A DNA stretch of 64,000 bases from Solirubrobacter ginsenosidimutans (GCF_027587205.1 NZ_JAPDOD010000025.1:67172-131171), one strand, 5' to 3'; positions 35,044 to 44,468 are shown, numbered from the stretch's first letter. The notes: generated by a model not told the origin, from the letters alone. Numbers and translations: made by a program.

Positions 35044-35424
35044 TTGTTGGAAATAGACGTGATCGGCAACGCGCTGCCGCCAGGCCGCGTGGAGGAGGCG
35101 GTCGCCTATGCGGCCGCCTCGGCGGGAATCGAGGAGGGCCACGTGGCGATCGAGTTCGTCAATGCGGAACGGATCGCGGAGCTCAACGAGACGTGGCGCG
35201 GAAAGGTCGGTCCGACCGACGTGCTCTCGTTCCCGGTCGACGAGGACGACGAGGATCCTCTTGGCGAGCGCGAATTGGGGGACGTCTTCATATGCCCCGA
35301 GTACACGTCAGATCTGGTCGAAGCGGTCGTGCATGGGGTCCTGCACCTGACTGGGATGGACCACGAAGAGGACGAGGGCGAGATGCTCGCGGTACAGGCC
35401 GAGATCATGGGGTGGCTGCGATGA
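35044..35424 (+). CDS. ybeY: Endoribonuclease YbeY
   Basis: Zinc-dependent rRNA endonuclease. The metal site HGVLHLTGMDHEED matches HGxLHLxGxDH, and GKVGPTDVLSFPVDED is the other family signature. TTG 35044 (or 35047) directly after the phoH stop gives about 126 residues, near the family length; ATG 34975 would add a basic tail overlapping phoH by 68 bases and is considered less likely. The stop overlaps era (ATGA). Confidence 0.88.
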   Translation: MLEIDVIGNALPPGRVEEAVAYAAASAGIEEGHVAIEFVNAERIAELNETWRGKVGPTDVLSFPVDEDDEDPLGERELGDVFICPEYTSDLVEAVVHGVLHLTGMDHEEDEGEMLAVQAEIMGWLR

Positions 35425-36311
35425 GCCCCCGCTCCGGCTTCGTCGCGCTCGCCGGGCGCCCCAACGTCGGCAAGTCGACGCTCGTCAACTACATGGTCGG
35501 CCACAAGGTCGCGATCGTCTCCGACAAGCCGCAGACCACCCGCCGCGCGATCCGCGGCGTCCTCACCGTCCCGGACCGCTACCAGCTCGTGCTCACCGAC
35601 CTTCCGGGCGTGCAGCGCCCGCGCGACGCCCTGACGTCGCGGATGCAGCAGCGCGTCGAGCAGGAGCTGGGCGAGGCCGACGCCGCGCTGTTCGTGGTCA
35701 ACGGCGACCAGGGCGTGGGCGGCGCGGGCGATCGCTTCATCGCCGAGGCGCTCGCCTCCGCGCGGATCCCGATCGTGATCGCCCTCAACAAGATCGACCG
35801 GCTCAACCATGCCCGCACGGTGCAGGGCCTGGTGACCGCCAGCGACCTCGGGCTGCCCGACGCGGAGGTCTTCCCGATCTCCGCCCGCACCGGCAAGGGT
35901 GTCCCGGCGCTGGTCGACTACCTGGCCGGGCTGCTGCCGGAGGGCCCGTTCTACTTCCCGCCTGAGGACTTCTCCGACCAGTCCGAGGACGTGATGCTCG
36001 CCGAGCTCGTGCGCGAGCAGGTGCTGCTGCGCACCCGCCAGGAGGTCCCGCACGCGGTCGAGGTCCAGATCGAGGAGATCGAGCAGGCCGAGTCCGCGGT
36101 GGTCGTGCGCGCGATCATGTGGGTGGAGACCGAATCCCAGAAGGGCATCCTGATCGGCCACCACGGCCGCATGATCAAGGCGATCGGCACGGCCGCCCGC
36201 AAGGAGATCGAGCGCGAGCTGGCCGATCACGTCCACCTGGACCTCTCGGTGCGGGTGCGCCGCTCGTGGCGCGCCGACGACGCACTGCTGGACCGGCTCG
36301 GCATCACCTAA
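35421..36311 (+). CDS. era: GTPase Era
   Basis: Ribosome assembly GTPase that binds the 3' end of 16S rRNA; 296 residues. G1 GRPNVGKSTLVN, switch I PQTTRR, G3 DLPGV (the usual P-G after Asp with Leu at position 2), G4 NKID and the C-terminal KH domain with GILIGHHGRMIKAIGTAARK. The ybeY-era order is common and links the gene to ribosome maturation. It overlaps ybeY by four bases. Confidence 0.96.
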   Translation: MSPRSGFVALAGRPNVGKSTLVNYMVGHKVAIVSDKPQTTRRAIRGVLTVPDRYQLVLTDLPGVQRPRDALTSRMQQRVEQELGEADAALFVVNGDQGVGGAGDRFIAEALASARIPIVIALNKIDRLNHARTVQGLVTASDLGLPDAEVFPISARTGKGVPALVDYLAGLLPEGPFYFPPEDFSDQSEDVMLAELVREQVLLRTRQEVPHAVEVQIEEIEQAESAVVVRAIMWVETESQKGILIGHHGRMIKAIGTAARKEIERELADHVHLDLSVRVRRSWRADDALLDRLGIT

Positions 36312-36434
36312 GCGCCTCGCGCTCGGGCGGCGCCGGCCTCGGCGGCGCCGCCTCCCGCCGCGTCCAGCCGGCGCCCGCCCGCGTCTCGCCACGTCCGCGT
36401 CCATCCGTCGGCGCGTTTTTCTCCCCGCCCGCGG

Positions 36435-36488
36435 GTGGGGGTGCCCCATCTAACTCTCGCCCAGCGACACTTAGACGGGGCACCCCAC
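36435..36488. repeat. GGGGTGCCCC inverted-repeat element, copy 2
   Basis: In the 293-base gap after era, GGGGTGCCCC (36438-36447) pairs with GGGGCACCCC (36477-36486), and further in TCTAA (36449-36453) pairs with TTAGA (36471-36475). The architecture matches the element at 18082-18134. The rest of the gap is GC-rich with GGCGGCGCCGGCC-type short repeats and no gene. Confidence 0.65.
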
Positions 36489-36604
36489 GCGACACCGGCG
36501 CGCAGCCACGCCCACGCCGCCTCGCGGCCACGCCCAGCCACAGCTCGCCGCGCTAGGGGTTTCCCCGATGTGGCGCGCGGGCACGGCGGCGACCATGGCG
36601 CGAC

Positions 36605-38074
36605 ATGCTCCGCCGCACGCTCGCGCTCAGCGCCCTGACCCTTCTCGCCGCGGCGGCTCCCGCCGGCGCGGCCACCTTCGCTTCCGGCCTCAACCTGACG
36701 ATGACGCCGTTCGCCGGCGAGTCCAACCAGTTGATCCTGGGGCTGACGACGTCCGGTGCCGACACCTTCTGGGTCGTCACGCGGGAGAACACCGGCGCCG
36801 CTCCGGTCAACGCGGGCTCCTCGTGTACGCAGGTGACCACGAACGCGCAGGTTCGCTGCGAGATCACCGGCATCGCGAGCCTCTCGCTCGGTGACGGCGA
36901 CGACCGGGTGACCAAGACCGCGAACGGTCACGGCGCGATCATCAACGGCGAGAGCGGGGCCGACACGCTGGTCGTGCGCGACACCGCCGCCGCCACGCTC
37001 AACGGCGGGCCCGACAATGACTATCTCGAGGCGGTCGGGCCGCTCGTGGACACCCTCAACGGCGACGCCGGCGACGATCAGCTCAGGGGTGGCGCGGGCG
37101 CCGACGTGATCAACGGCGGGCCGGGGAACGACACCTTCCTCGTCGCGGGCGGGACGTGGACCGTGTCGCTCGACGACGTCGCCAACGACGGCGTCTCGCC
37201 GGTCGCCAACGTCCACTCCGACGTCGAGAACATCACCGGCGACCAGTTCGGCGACACGCTCACCGGCAGCGCCGCGGCGAACGTGCTCAGGGGCGGAGGC
37301 GGCAACGACACACTCGACGGCAAGGGCGGCGCCGACCAGCTCTTCGGCGACGGCGGGAACGACACCATCAACGCCCGTGACGGGATCGCGGACACGATCG
37401 ACTGCGGCGACGGTGCCGACAGTGTTGTCGCCGACGTCCAGGACGTTCTGAGCGGCTGCGAGACGGTGGCCTACGCGGACGCCGACGGCGACACGTTCGC
37501 GGCCAACGTCGACTGCGACGACGCGAACCCGGCGATCCACCCGGGCGCGATCGACCTCCCGGGCAACGGCGTCGACGAGGACTGCTCGGGCGCGGACACC
37601 CCCAAGCCCGAGGCCACCGCCACGCCGACGCCCACCGCGACCGCGACGCCCGTCGCCACCGCGTCGCCCGCGGCGACCGCCACACCCGTCCCCACGCCCC
37701 ACACCGCGTTTGCGGACGCGACGCCGACCCCTGCGCCCACCACCACCGCCGCGCCCACCCCGCTCGACTCGATCGTCACCGCGACCTTCAGCTTCGCCCG
37801 CAGGTACACGCTCTTCAACGACATCACGATCCGCAACGCCCGCGCCGGCTCGACCATCCTCCTGCGCTGCACCGGCAAGGGCTGCCCGAAGTCCATCAAG
37901 CCGATCACCATCGCCCGCGACGCGGCCAAGCTCACGCTCAAGCGCCCGCTCGGCAAGGCCAAGCTCCGCGTCGGCACCCGCTTCGAGGTCCGCATCCAGC
38001 ACCCCGGCAACACGACCGTCATCACCCGCTACACGGTCCGCCCCAACCGCGCCCCCGCCCGCAAGGACACCTAA
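36605..38074 (+). CDS. Secreted RTX-like calcium-binding protein with MopE motif
   Basis: A 489-residue exported protein. Signal peptide ends around AAAPAGAA. Residues about 95-280 contain RTX-like nonapeptides (GDGDDRV, GGPDNDYLE, GGAGADVINGGPGNDTF, GGGGNDTLDGKGGADQLFGD) that bind calcium. Then comes a MopE-type motif DADGDTFAANVDCDDANP with GNGVDEDCSGAD, a Thr/Ala/Pro linker and a C-terminal beta-like domain with one disulfide-type pair (RCTGKGC). No type I secretion genes are adjacent, so export is probably by Sec. The stop abuts the palindromic element at 38072. Confidence 0.78.
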   Translation: MLRRTLALSALTLLAAAAPAGAATFASGLNLTMTPFAGESNQLILGLTTSGADTFWVVTRENTGAAPVNAGSSCTQVTTNAQVRCEITGIASLSLGDGDDRVTKTANGHGAIINGESGADTLVVRDTAAATLNGGPDNDYLEAVGPLVDTLNGDAGDDQLRGGAGADVINGGPGNDTFLVAGGTWTVSLDDVANDGVSPVANVHSDVENITGDQFGDTLTGSAAANVLRGGGGNDTLDGKGGADQLFGDGGNDTINARDGIADTIDCGDGADSVVADVQDVLSGCETVAYADADGDTFAANVDCDDANPAIHPGAIDLPGNGVDEDCSGADTPKPEATATPTPTATATPVATASPAATATPVPTPHTAFADATPTPAPTTTAAPTPLDSIVTATFSFARRYTLFNDITIRNARAGSTILLRCTGKGCPKSIKPITIARDAAKLTLKRPLGKAKLRVGTRFEVRIQHPGNTTVITRYTVRPNRAPARKDT

Positions 38075-38188
38075 ACCCCACCTAAGGGGCCAGACCCCTT
38101 AGGTTGCCTTTAGGTTGAAACGGCTCTGCGCCGGGCGTTCGGAACCTAAACGCGAGATAAGGGGCCAGACCCCTTAGGTGGGGTTTAA
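38072..38188. repeat. Paired palindromic element (REP-doublet-like), copy 2
   Basis: Nested inverted repeats fill the gap between two convergent genes. The outer 18-base arms (38072-38089 and 38171-38188) are perfect reverse complements beginning TAAACCCCACC; each is part of a hairpin CCTAAGGGG or TAAGGGG, CCAGA, CCCCTTA. Inner copies TTTAGGTT and AACCTAAA also pair. The left arm begins at the TAA stop of the RTX-like gene and the right arm ends one base from the stop of the PH-domain gene. The layout parallels the element at 16997-17106. Confidence 0.75.
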
Positions 38189-39601
38189 CTAGAGGGAAGA
38201 CCAGGCGGCGTGGGCGTCGGATGCGTCGAGGTGGCGGATGCGGGCCGTGGTCTGCTTGCCGAAGGCGACCTCGAGGTCGGCGAGGTCGGCGCGGCGCTGG
38301 AGGAGGTTCTGCACGAGGGTGTGGGACTCGCGGTTGTGGGCGGGGGCGAGGACGGTGGTGCGGGCGAGGCGCATCGAGCGGATCGCGAGGCGGCCGTCCG
38401 CCAGGCGCCAGGCCGCGGCGCGCCAGCGCTCGTGGCCGTAGAGGAAGCCGAAGAGCACGCCCGCCAGCGCCGGCGGGCCGACCTCGAACCAGGCCGCGAA
38501 GGTGATGAACGCACCGAGCAGGGTGGGGAGGAGGATGTAGCGTCGCGCCGCACGGCGTGGCGGGGAGCTCAACCCGCGCGGATCGTCGGCCAGTTCCGGC
38601 AGGAACTCCTGCAGGAACGCGTCGACGTCGCGCAGCCGGACGAGCGGGAAGAGCGTGCGGGCGGCGGCCGCCTCGTCGGCGTAGCCGGTGATCTCGACGG
38701 TCAAGGTCGCCAGCCCGAACGGCCGGCGAAAGACGCCCTCGACCACCCGCACCGCCCGCACCCGCCCCACCGGCACGGTCGCCTCGGTGCGCTCGACCAC
38801 ACCCCGCCGGATCCGCAGTCGATCGCCGTCTCGCATCACGGTGAAGCCGCCGAACGCGACGACCGCGCCGAGCGTCGACAGCAGCCACGCGAGCAGCACG
38901 ATGCCGATCACGGCGAGGACGATGACCATCGTCGAGTGCGGGAGCGCGCGCACCGCCTCTTCGCCCTGGCGCTCGTTGCTGAACAGCTGCTGGACGACCT
39001 GGCTCGCCCCCGCCAGCACCGGCACGACGATCCCCAGCTGTCCCGCCGTCAACGCCGCGATCGCGAGCTCGCGCCCGGCGAGCCGGCGCGTCGGCCGCTC
39101 CGGCTCGTCCTCGGCCGGCGCATCCGTGTGCGCGGCCTGAGGCCGCGCGGCCCGCAGCTCCTCGACCGCCGCGGGCGTGAGCGCCGGCAGCGAGATCTCG
39201 CCGCCCTTCGTACCCGCGCCCGTCTGGACGTCGACCGCGTAGACGTTGAACAGCCGCTGCAGCGGGCCCTGGTGGATGTCGATCGCCTCGATCCGGTCCA
39301 GCCGGATGTCGGTGACCTTCTTCGACAGCGCGCCGGTCAGGTGGTGGATCGCCTCCGGCCCGATGTAGTAGCTCGTCGTCTGGTACTTGATCGCGCCGAC
39401 CGTGACCGCGATCGCCAGGCCGATGGCGCCGTAGATCGCCGCCTGAAGCAGCGCGCGGGTGTCGAGCGAGCGGCCGAAGACCGTCACGGCGACGATGATG
39501 AGCACCGGGAAGAAGGCGTTCTTCAGCGCGTCGGCGGCGTAGATGACCAGCGCCGACGGGTGCAGCCGCCGCTCGTCAGGTCTCGACGTCGACTTGCTCA
39601 T
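38189..39601 (-). CDS. Bacterial PH domain membrane protein (YdbT-like)
   Basis: A 470-residue membrane protein with paired helices and two or more bacterial PH (bPH_2) domains, for example TTSYYIGPEAIHHLTGALSK with IRLDRIEAIDIHQGPLQRLF, and later RIRRGVVERTEATVPVGRVR. It resembles YdbT, which with YdbS forms a membrane pair of unclear function in Bacillus. The shorter partner lies directly upstream and overlaps by 26 bases. ATG 39601 is the start. Confidence 0.82.
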   Translation of the reverse strand: MSKSTSRPDERRLHPSALVIYAADALKNAFFPVLIIVAVTVFGRSLDTRALLQAAIYGAIGLAIAVTVGAIKYQTTSYYIGPEAIHHLTGALSKKVTDIRLDRIEAIDIHQGPLQRLFNVYAVDVQTGAGTKGGEISLPALTPAAVEELRAARPQAAHTDAPAEDEPERPTRRLAGRELAIAALTAGQLGIVVPVLAGASQVVQQLFSNERQGEEAVRALPHSTMVIVLAVIGIVLLAWLLSTLGAVVAFGGFTVMRDGDRLRIRRGVVERTEATVPVGRVRAVRVVEGVFRRPFGLATLTVEITGYADEAAAARTLFPLVRLRDVDAFLQEFLPELADDPRGLSSPPRRAARRYILLPTLLGAFITFAAWFEVGPPALAGVLFGFLYGHERWRAAAWRLADGRLAIRSMRLARTTVLAPAHNRESHTLVQNLLQRRADLADLEVAFGKQTTARIRHLDASDAHAAWSSL

Positions 39602-40061
39602 CTTCGACCGCCGGCTCGGCGTCCTCGGTGCGGGCGAGGCCGGCGATCCGCGTGCGCAGCTCGTCGGCCTGCTGGGCGGGCAGCAGCGGGATCGTGTGGC
39701 TCCCCGCGGCGGTGTGGACGACGACCGTCGAGAGCGAGAAGACCTGCTCGAAGATCCCGCGCCGCGTGTCGACGTGCTGGACGCGGATCCACGGCACCAG
39801 CGTGCGCCGGATCGCGACCGTCCCGTGCTGGATGTCGATGCCCTCGTCCCCGATGTCCCAGCGCCAGCGCGCCCAGCGCAGCCGCGGCACGCCGATCCCC
39901 GCCGCGATCCCGACCACCAGCGGGATCAGGAACCAGGGACCGACGCCGGCGGTGATCGTCACGACGATGCCGGCGATCGTCAGCGCGCCCCAGAACAGCA
40001 CCTGCTGCAGGAGCCAGACCCGGCGGGCGACGGGGGAGAGGCGGCGTGATGGGGCGCTCAT
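39576..40061 (-). CDS. Bacterial PH domain membrane protein (YdbS-like)
   Basis: A 161-residue protein: two adjacent helices (LFWGALTIAGIVVTITAGVG and PWFLIPLVVGIAAGIGVP) and one PH domain (WRWDIGDEGIDIQHGTVAIR, IRVQHVDTRRGIFEQVFSLS). It matches YdbS and forms a gene pair with the longer protein. The start ATG 40061 overlaps the ArsA-like stop (ATGA), so the three genes are one unit. Confidence 0.82.
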   Translation of the reverse strand: MSAPSRRLSPVARRVWLLQQVLFWGALTIAGIVVTITAGVGPWFLIPLVVGIAAGIGVPRLRWARWRWDIGDEGIDIQHGTVAIRRTLVPWIRVQHVDTRRGIFEQVFSLSTVVVHTAAGSHTIPLLPAQQADELRTRIAGLARTEDAEPAVEDEQVDVET

Positions 40062-40987
40062 GCCAGCTCGGCGGCGAGGTGCTCGTAGTGGGTGAGCTCG
40101 AGCTCGGACTCGAAGACGAACGGCAGCGGCGTGATCGGGGCGTCGGTCGCCGCCTCCAGGCGCCGGACGTGGGCGCGCTGGGCCTTGACGCGCTCGTGCG
40201 CTGCCAGCGCCGCTCGCACCGCGCCGAGGTCGCCGACCGAGTGCCCGTCGCGGGTCGCAGCGCGCAACTTGGTCACGTCGGAGGAGGAGAAGCGCTCGGG
40301 CCACATCGCGTTCATGACGATCGCGTCCAGGCCGAGCCCGACCGCGTCGCGAAGCCGGCGCTCGAGGTCGATCGTCTCGTTGACCGGCATCTCCTCCGGA
40401 AGCGCGACGGCGACATAGCCCGTACGCGCCGGGTCCGCGAGCATCTCGGACACCTTGGTCGCCTGCCGGCGGATCGGGCCGACGCGCGCAATTTCCCCGA
40501 ACGTGCGCGGCGTGGTGAGCATCCCGATGCCGTGGCCGGAGGCGGGCGCGTCGACCACCACGAGGTCGTAGCGGCGGTTGTGCTTGTCCCAGCGCTGCGG
40601 CTGCGCGAGCTCCCAGACCTTGGCGATCGTGATCAGCTCCTTGGCGCCCGGCGCGGCCGCGACGAAGTACTGAAACGCGTGCGAATGACCCAGGATCCGC
40701 CCTGCAGGGCCGCCGCCGAGCTGTTTGCCCAGCCACTCCTCGAGCGCGCGCTGCGGGTCGATGGTGATCGCCCACAGGTCCTTGGCGAGCTCGACCTCCT
40801 GCTCCGGGCGCACCCCTTGGCGCGCGAACGCGCGCGACATCCGGTCCTGCTCGGAGACCTCGCAGACGATCGTCCGGCGTCCGGTCCGCGCGGCCGCCAG
40901 CCCCAGCGCCGCGGCGACCGTCGTCTTGCCGACTCCGCCCTTGCCCGTCACGTAGAGCACCGCGCGATCGCGGAGCAGTGCGTCCAT
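40058..40987 (-). CDS. ArsA/GET3-like ATPase
   Basis: A 309-residue P-loop ATPase with deviant Walker A YVTGKGGVGKTTVAAAL and DLVVVDAPASGHGIGML. Actinobacterial ArsA-like proteins are usually not linked to arsenic resistance; membrane-protein or cell-envelope roles have been suggested. No Cys metal site or ars genes are present. ATG 40987 (MDALL) is chosen over GTG 41008. It is divergent from the phytoene-synthase-like gene. Confidence 0.8.
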   Translation of the reverse strand: MDALLRDRAVLYVTGKGGVGKTTVAAALGLAAARTGRRTIVCEVSEQDRMSRAFARQGVRPEQEVELAKDLWAITIDPQRALEEWLGKQLGGGPAGRILGHSHAFQYFVAAAPGAKELITIAKVWELAQPQRWDKHNRRYDLVVVDAPASGHGIGMLTTPRTFGEIARVGPIRRQATKVSEMLADPARTGYVAVALPEEMPVNETIDLERRLRDAVGLGLDAIVMNAMWPERFSSSDVTKLRAATRDGHSVGDLGAVRAALAAHERVKAQRAHVRRLEAATDAPITPLPFVFESELELTHYEHLAAELA

Positions 40988-41007
40988 TGCAGTCACCCTA
41001 GGACACA

Positions 41008-41859
41008 ATGCGGATCATGGACGCGGCGCTGAGAGAGGGGTACGAGACGTCGCGGCGGATGCAACGCCGCCACGATCCCACGTACTACTTCGCGACGCGC
41101 CGCCTCCCCGCCGAGATCCGTCCTGCCACACACGCGCTCTACGGCTACGTGCGCACGGCCGATCAGATCGTCGACGGCCCGCGCCGCCCGGCCACGCCGG
41201 ACGGCCGTCGTGCGGCGCTTGACGCCTGGGAGGCCGAGCTGGAGGCGGGCGAGACGTCCTGCCAGCCGATCGTGCGCGCCCTCACCGACGCCGCCGCCCG
41301 CCACCGCCTCCCGCTGGGCGAGCTGCGCACCTACATGCGCTCGATGCGGATCGACTGCGCGCCGGTGCGGATCGCCAGCTGGGACGACCTCGTCGCCTAC
41401 ATGGACGGCTCCGCGGGCTCGGTCGGGCGGATCATGGCCTCGCTGCTCGGCGTGCCCGCGCGTCATCACTCCGACCTCGGCCGGCTCGGGCTCGCCTTCC
41501 AGCTGGCCAACTTCATCCGCGACGTGCGCGAGGACGCGACGCTGGACCGCGTCTACCTGCCCGCCGAGGATCGCGACCGCTTCGGCGTCACCGAGCAGGA
41601 CTTGCGCGCCGAGCACGCGACGCCGGCCGTGCGCGCGCTGGTGGCGCACGAGGTCGAGCGGGCGCGCGGGCTGTTCGCGGGAGCGCGACCGGCGATCGCG
41701 TCGGCTCCCGCCTCGGTGCGTCCGGGCATGAAGCTGGCGACGGGGCTCTACAGCCGCATGCTCGACCGCGTCGAGGCGACAGGCTTCGACGTCCTCGGCC
41801 GCGAGACCGGCGTGCGCGTGTGGCACATCCCGGGCGCGGCGCTCGAGGCGCTCCGATGA
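41008..41859 (+). CDS. Squalene/phytoene synthase family protein
   Basis: A 283-residue trans-isoprenyl head-to-head synthase. Both Asp-rich motifs are present: the first in RTADQIVDG (D-x-x-x-D type) and the second in NFIRDVREDATLDRVYLP. Substrate is GGPP or FPP, giving phytoene or a squalene precursor. Desaturase genes are not in the window; an FAD-dependent oxidoreductase follows within 50 bases and may act on an isoprenoid as well. Confidence 0.85.
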   Translation: MRIMDAALREGYETSRRMQRRHDPTYYFATRRLPAEIRPATHALYGYVRTADQIVDGPRRPATPDGRRAALDAWEAELEAGETSCQPIVRALTDAAARHRLPLGELRTYMRSMRIDCAPVRIASWDDLVAYMDGSAGSVGRIMASLLGVPARHHSDLGRLGLAFQLANFIRDVREDATLDRVYLPAEDRDRFGVTEQDLRAEHATPAVRALVAHEVERARGLFAGARPAIASAPASVRPGMKLATGLYSRMLDRVEATGFDVLGRETGVRVWHIPGAALEALR

Positions 41860-41908
41860 CCGCGAGCGTCGAGTTTCTCGCGCTGTACTCGCGAAAGTCG
41901 ACGCTCAC

Positions 41909-43006
41909 GTGACCCAGCGCGCGACTCTCCGCGGCGCCGCGCGCACCGACATCTCCCAGCGCGCCGACGTCCTGATCTGCGGCGCGAGCTTCGCCGGCCT
42001 CGCGGTCGCGCGGGAGCTCAAGGGCTCCGGCGCCGACGTGCTCGTCGTCGACCGCTACGAGATCGGCGAGCGCGCCACCTCGGCCTGCGCGGCGCCCACG
42101 CCGTGGCTGCACGCGATGGGCGTGCAGAGCGCGATCCGGCAGGAGATCCCCTGCATGGCCTTCCACACGCCCCACGGCTCCGCCCGCTTCCGTCTGCCGT
42201 GGAGTTGGTCGAGCTTCGACTACAAGCAACTCTGTCACGCCCTCTACGAGCAGACCGACGCCCGCTTCGAGATCGCGAAGGTCGAAGCGAGAGACGGCGA
42301 CACGGTCATCACGGACCGTGGGAACCTGAGCAGCCCGCTGATTGTCGACGCCCTCGGCTGGAGGCGCGTCCTCGGCCCCGGCGCCAACGTGCAGCCGCCC
42401 GCTGCCGCGATCAGCCGCGGCCTCGAGGTCCACCCGCATGGCGCCTCGACCGACCTCGACATCTGGATCGATCGCAGCCTGATCCGCCACGGGTACGCCT
42501 GGTCGGTGCCCGCCGACGGGGAGCAGCGGATCGGCGTCGGCTCCTACCAGCCGCGCGACCACGTCAAGGAGCCGACGAAGGACATCACCCGCCGCCTGGC
42601 CCGCGACGCCGTCCGCTACCAGGGCAACTGGTTCCCGCACAAGCTGCGCCCCGCCGCGCAGGACGGCGTGTTCTTCGCCGGCGACAGCGCCGGCCACTGC
42701 CTGCCGCTGTCGGGCGAGGGCATCCGCACCGCGTTCTACTTCGGCATCGCGGCGGGCCGCGAGCTCAGGGCGGTCATCGACGAGACCAAGACCAGGGAAG
42801 AGGCGCTGCACGACTACGGCGCCTTCTCGCACGCCCACAAACCCGCCTTCACCTACGCGCTCGCGCTGCAACGAGCGATTCCCCGCCTCCCGCCCCGCGC
42901 GCTCACCGCGCTGCTGGCCCTGATGGGCCGCGAACGCCCGTGCCGGCGGGCGTTTGACTGGTACCTGCGCGTGGCCTCACCCGCCTTCGCGGACGCGCCT
43001 CGCTGA
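41909..43006 (+). CDS. FAD-dependent oxidoreductase, geranylgeranyl-reductase-like
   Basis: A 365-residue flavoprotein starting at GTG 41909. N-terminal dinucleotide fold DVLICGASFAGLAVAREL, with the second Gly of GxGxxG replaced by Ala (GASFAG), then VVDRYEIGERATSACAAPTP and the late FAD motif GVFFAGDSAGHCLPLSGEGI, as in geranylgeranyl reductases and related prenyl reductases or cyclases. It lies 49 bases after the phytoene-synthase-like gene, so a role in carotenoid, menaquinone or lipid prenyl chains is inferred. Confidence 0.75.
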   Translation: MTQRATLRGAARTDISQRADVLICGASFAGLAVARELKGSGADVLVVDRYEIGERATSACAAPTPWLHAMGVQSAIRQEIPCMAFHTPHGSARFRLPWSWSSFDYKQLCHALYEQTDARFEIAKVEARDGDTVITDRGNLSSPLIVDALGWRRVLGPGANVQPPAAAISRGLEVHPHGASTDLDIWIDRSLIRHGYAWSVPADGEQRIGVGSYQPRDHVKEPTKDITRRLARDAVRYQGNWFPHKLRPAAQDGVFFAGDSAGHCLPLSGEGIRTAFYFGIAAGRELRAVIDETKTREEALHDYGAFSHAHKPAFTYALALQRAIPRLPPRALTALLALMGRERPCRRAFDWYLRVASPAFADAPR

Positions 43007-43091
43007 GTCCCCGTACTTCCTCCCGGCAGCGTCGGCCGGCTGACGGTCCACCTTTCAGTCGGTGGAGAATCGGCCGATCAATGGAGAAGTC

Positions 43092-44468
43092 TTGCCCACG
43101 CTCGTATTCAACGCCGCACCGGGGTACGACGCCCTCACCGGGCTCCCGGATCGCGCCGCGTTTCTGGCTTCGCTGCGGGCCGCCGCCGACTCCGGCGAGG
43201 CGATCGCGGTCCTCTTCCTGGACCTGGACGACTTCAAGGTCGTCAACGACGGGTTCGGGCATGAGGCAGGCGACCGGCTGCTGATCCAGGTCGCCCAGCG
43301 GCTCCAGACCGCGGTCCGCGAGACCGACCTCGTCGCCCGCCTCGGCGGCGACGAGTTCACCGTGCTGTGCGTCGGCCTCGAGGACCAGTCGCAGGCCACG
43401 ATCACCGCCGGCCGCATCCGCGCCGCCCTCTCGGCGCCGTTCGACGTCGCCGGCCAGCGCCGCCACGTGCGGGTGAGTATCGGCTGCCGTCTCGCGGCGC
43501 CCGGGGAGGCCGACGCCGAAGCGCTGCTGCGCGACGCCGACTCCGCCATGTACCAGGCCAAGGAGAGCGGGAAGGACCGCGTCGAGCTCTTCAGCGACGC
43601 CACCCGCGCCCGCCTGCTGCGCCGGATCGAGGTCGAGCAGCTGCTCAGGGCCGCGCTCGAGGAAGGGCTGCTCGAGGTCCATTACCAGCCGCAGGTCGAC
43701 GTCTCGACCGGTCGCCTCGTGGGCGTCGAGGCGCTCGCGCGCTGGAGCGAGGCCTCGCCCGCCGAGTTCATCCCGGTGGCGGAGGAGACCGGACTGATCG
43801 GCCCGCTCGGCGCGTGGGTGCTCGCCACCGCCACCCGCGACCTGGCCGGCTGGCACGCCCGGGGCCTGACGCCGCTCACGGTCACCGTCAACGTCTCGAC
43901 CCGCCAGCTCGAGGATCCCGACTTCCCGATCGTCGTCGCCACCGCGCTCGCGACCGCCGACCTCGCGCCCGAGTGCCTGTGCCTCGAGCTGACCGAGTCG
44001 GCGCTGATGGGCGCGGGCGACGCGTCGCTGCACTGCCTGCGAATGCTCAAGGACCTCGGGATCTACGTCGGGATCGACGACTTCGGCACGGGCCACTCCT
44101 CGCTCGCCCGCCTGAAGTCGCTGCCGGTGGAGGTCCTGAAGGTCGACCGCTCGTTCATCGACGGCCTCGGCACCGAGCCCGAGGACTCGGCGATCGTCCA
44201 CGCGATCCTCTCGCTCGCGCACGCCCTCGGCCTGCACGTGATCGCCGAAGGCGTCGAGACCCCGCTGCAGGCGCACCAGCTCGCCGCGCTCGGCTGCGGC
44301 GTCGCGCAGGGCTTCCTGTGGTCCCCCGCCGTGCCCGCCGACCAGATTCCCGCGCAGGCGGAGATCGGCACCGGCGCGCGCCCGCGGATGAACCGCCACC
44401 GAGGCGAGCGCAGCCTGGTGCTGGAGATGATGCACCAGATCGGGATCGTCAAAGAGGCGCGCTCGTGA
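43092..44468 (+). CDS. GGDEF-EAL domain protein (cyclic di-GMP turnover)
   Basis: A 458-residue soluble protein. GGDEF domain residues 1-170 with intact ARLGGDEFTVLCVG, and EAL domain about 190-440 with VEALARW (Glu213), TVNVSTRQLED, ELTESAL, DDFGTGHSSL and VIAEGVET, all expected for an active phosphodiesterase. No sensory domain precedes it. TTG 43092 is chosen because GGAG lies five bases upstream; GTG 43062 lacks a ribosome binding site. It overlaps the next membrane-protein frame by four bases (GTGA), suggesting that protein may be its sensor. Confidence 0.88.
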   Translation: MPTLVFNAAPGYDALTGLPDRAAFLASLRAAADSGEAIAVLFLDLDDFKVVNDGFGHEAGDRLLIQVAQRLQTAVRETDLVARLGGDEFTVLCVGLEDQSQATITAGRIRAALSAPFDVAGQRRHVRVSIGCRLAAPGEADAEALLRDADSAMYQAKESGKDRVELFSDATRARLLRRIEVEQLLRAALEEGLLEVHYQPQVDVSTGRLVGVEALARWSEASPAEFIPVAEETGLIGPLGAWVLATATRDLAGWHARGLTPLTVTVNVSTRQLEDPDFPIVVATALATADLAPECLCLELTESALMGAGDASLHCLRMLKDLGIYVGIDDFGTGHSSLARLKSLPVEVLKVDRSFIDGLGTEPEDSAIVHAILSLAHALGLHVIAEGVETPLQAHQLAALGCGVAQGFLWSPAVPADQIPAQAEIGTGARPRMNRHRGERSLVLEMMHQIGIVKEARS

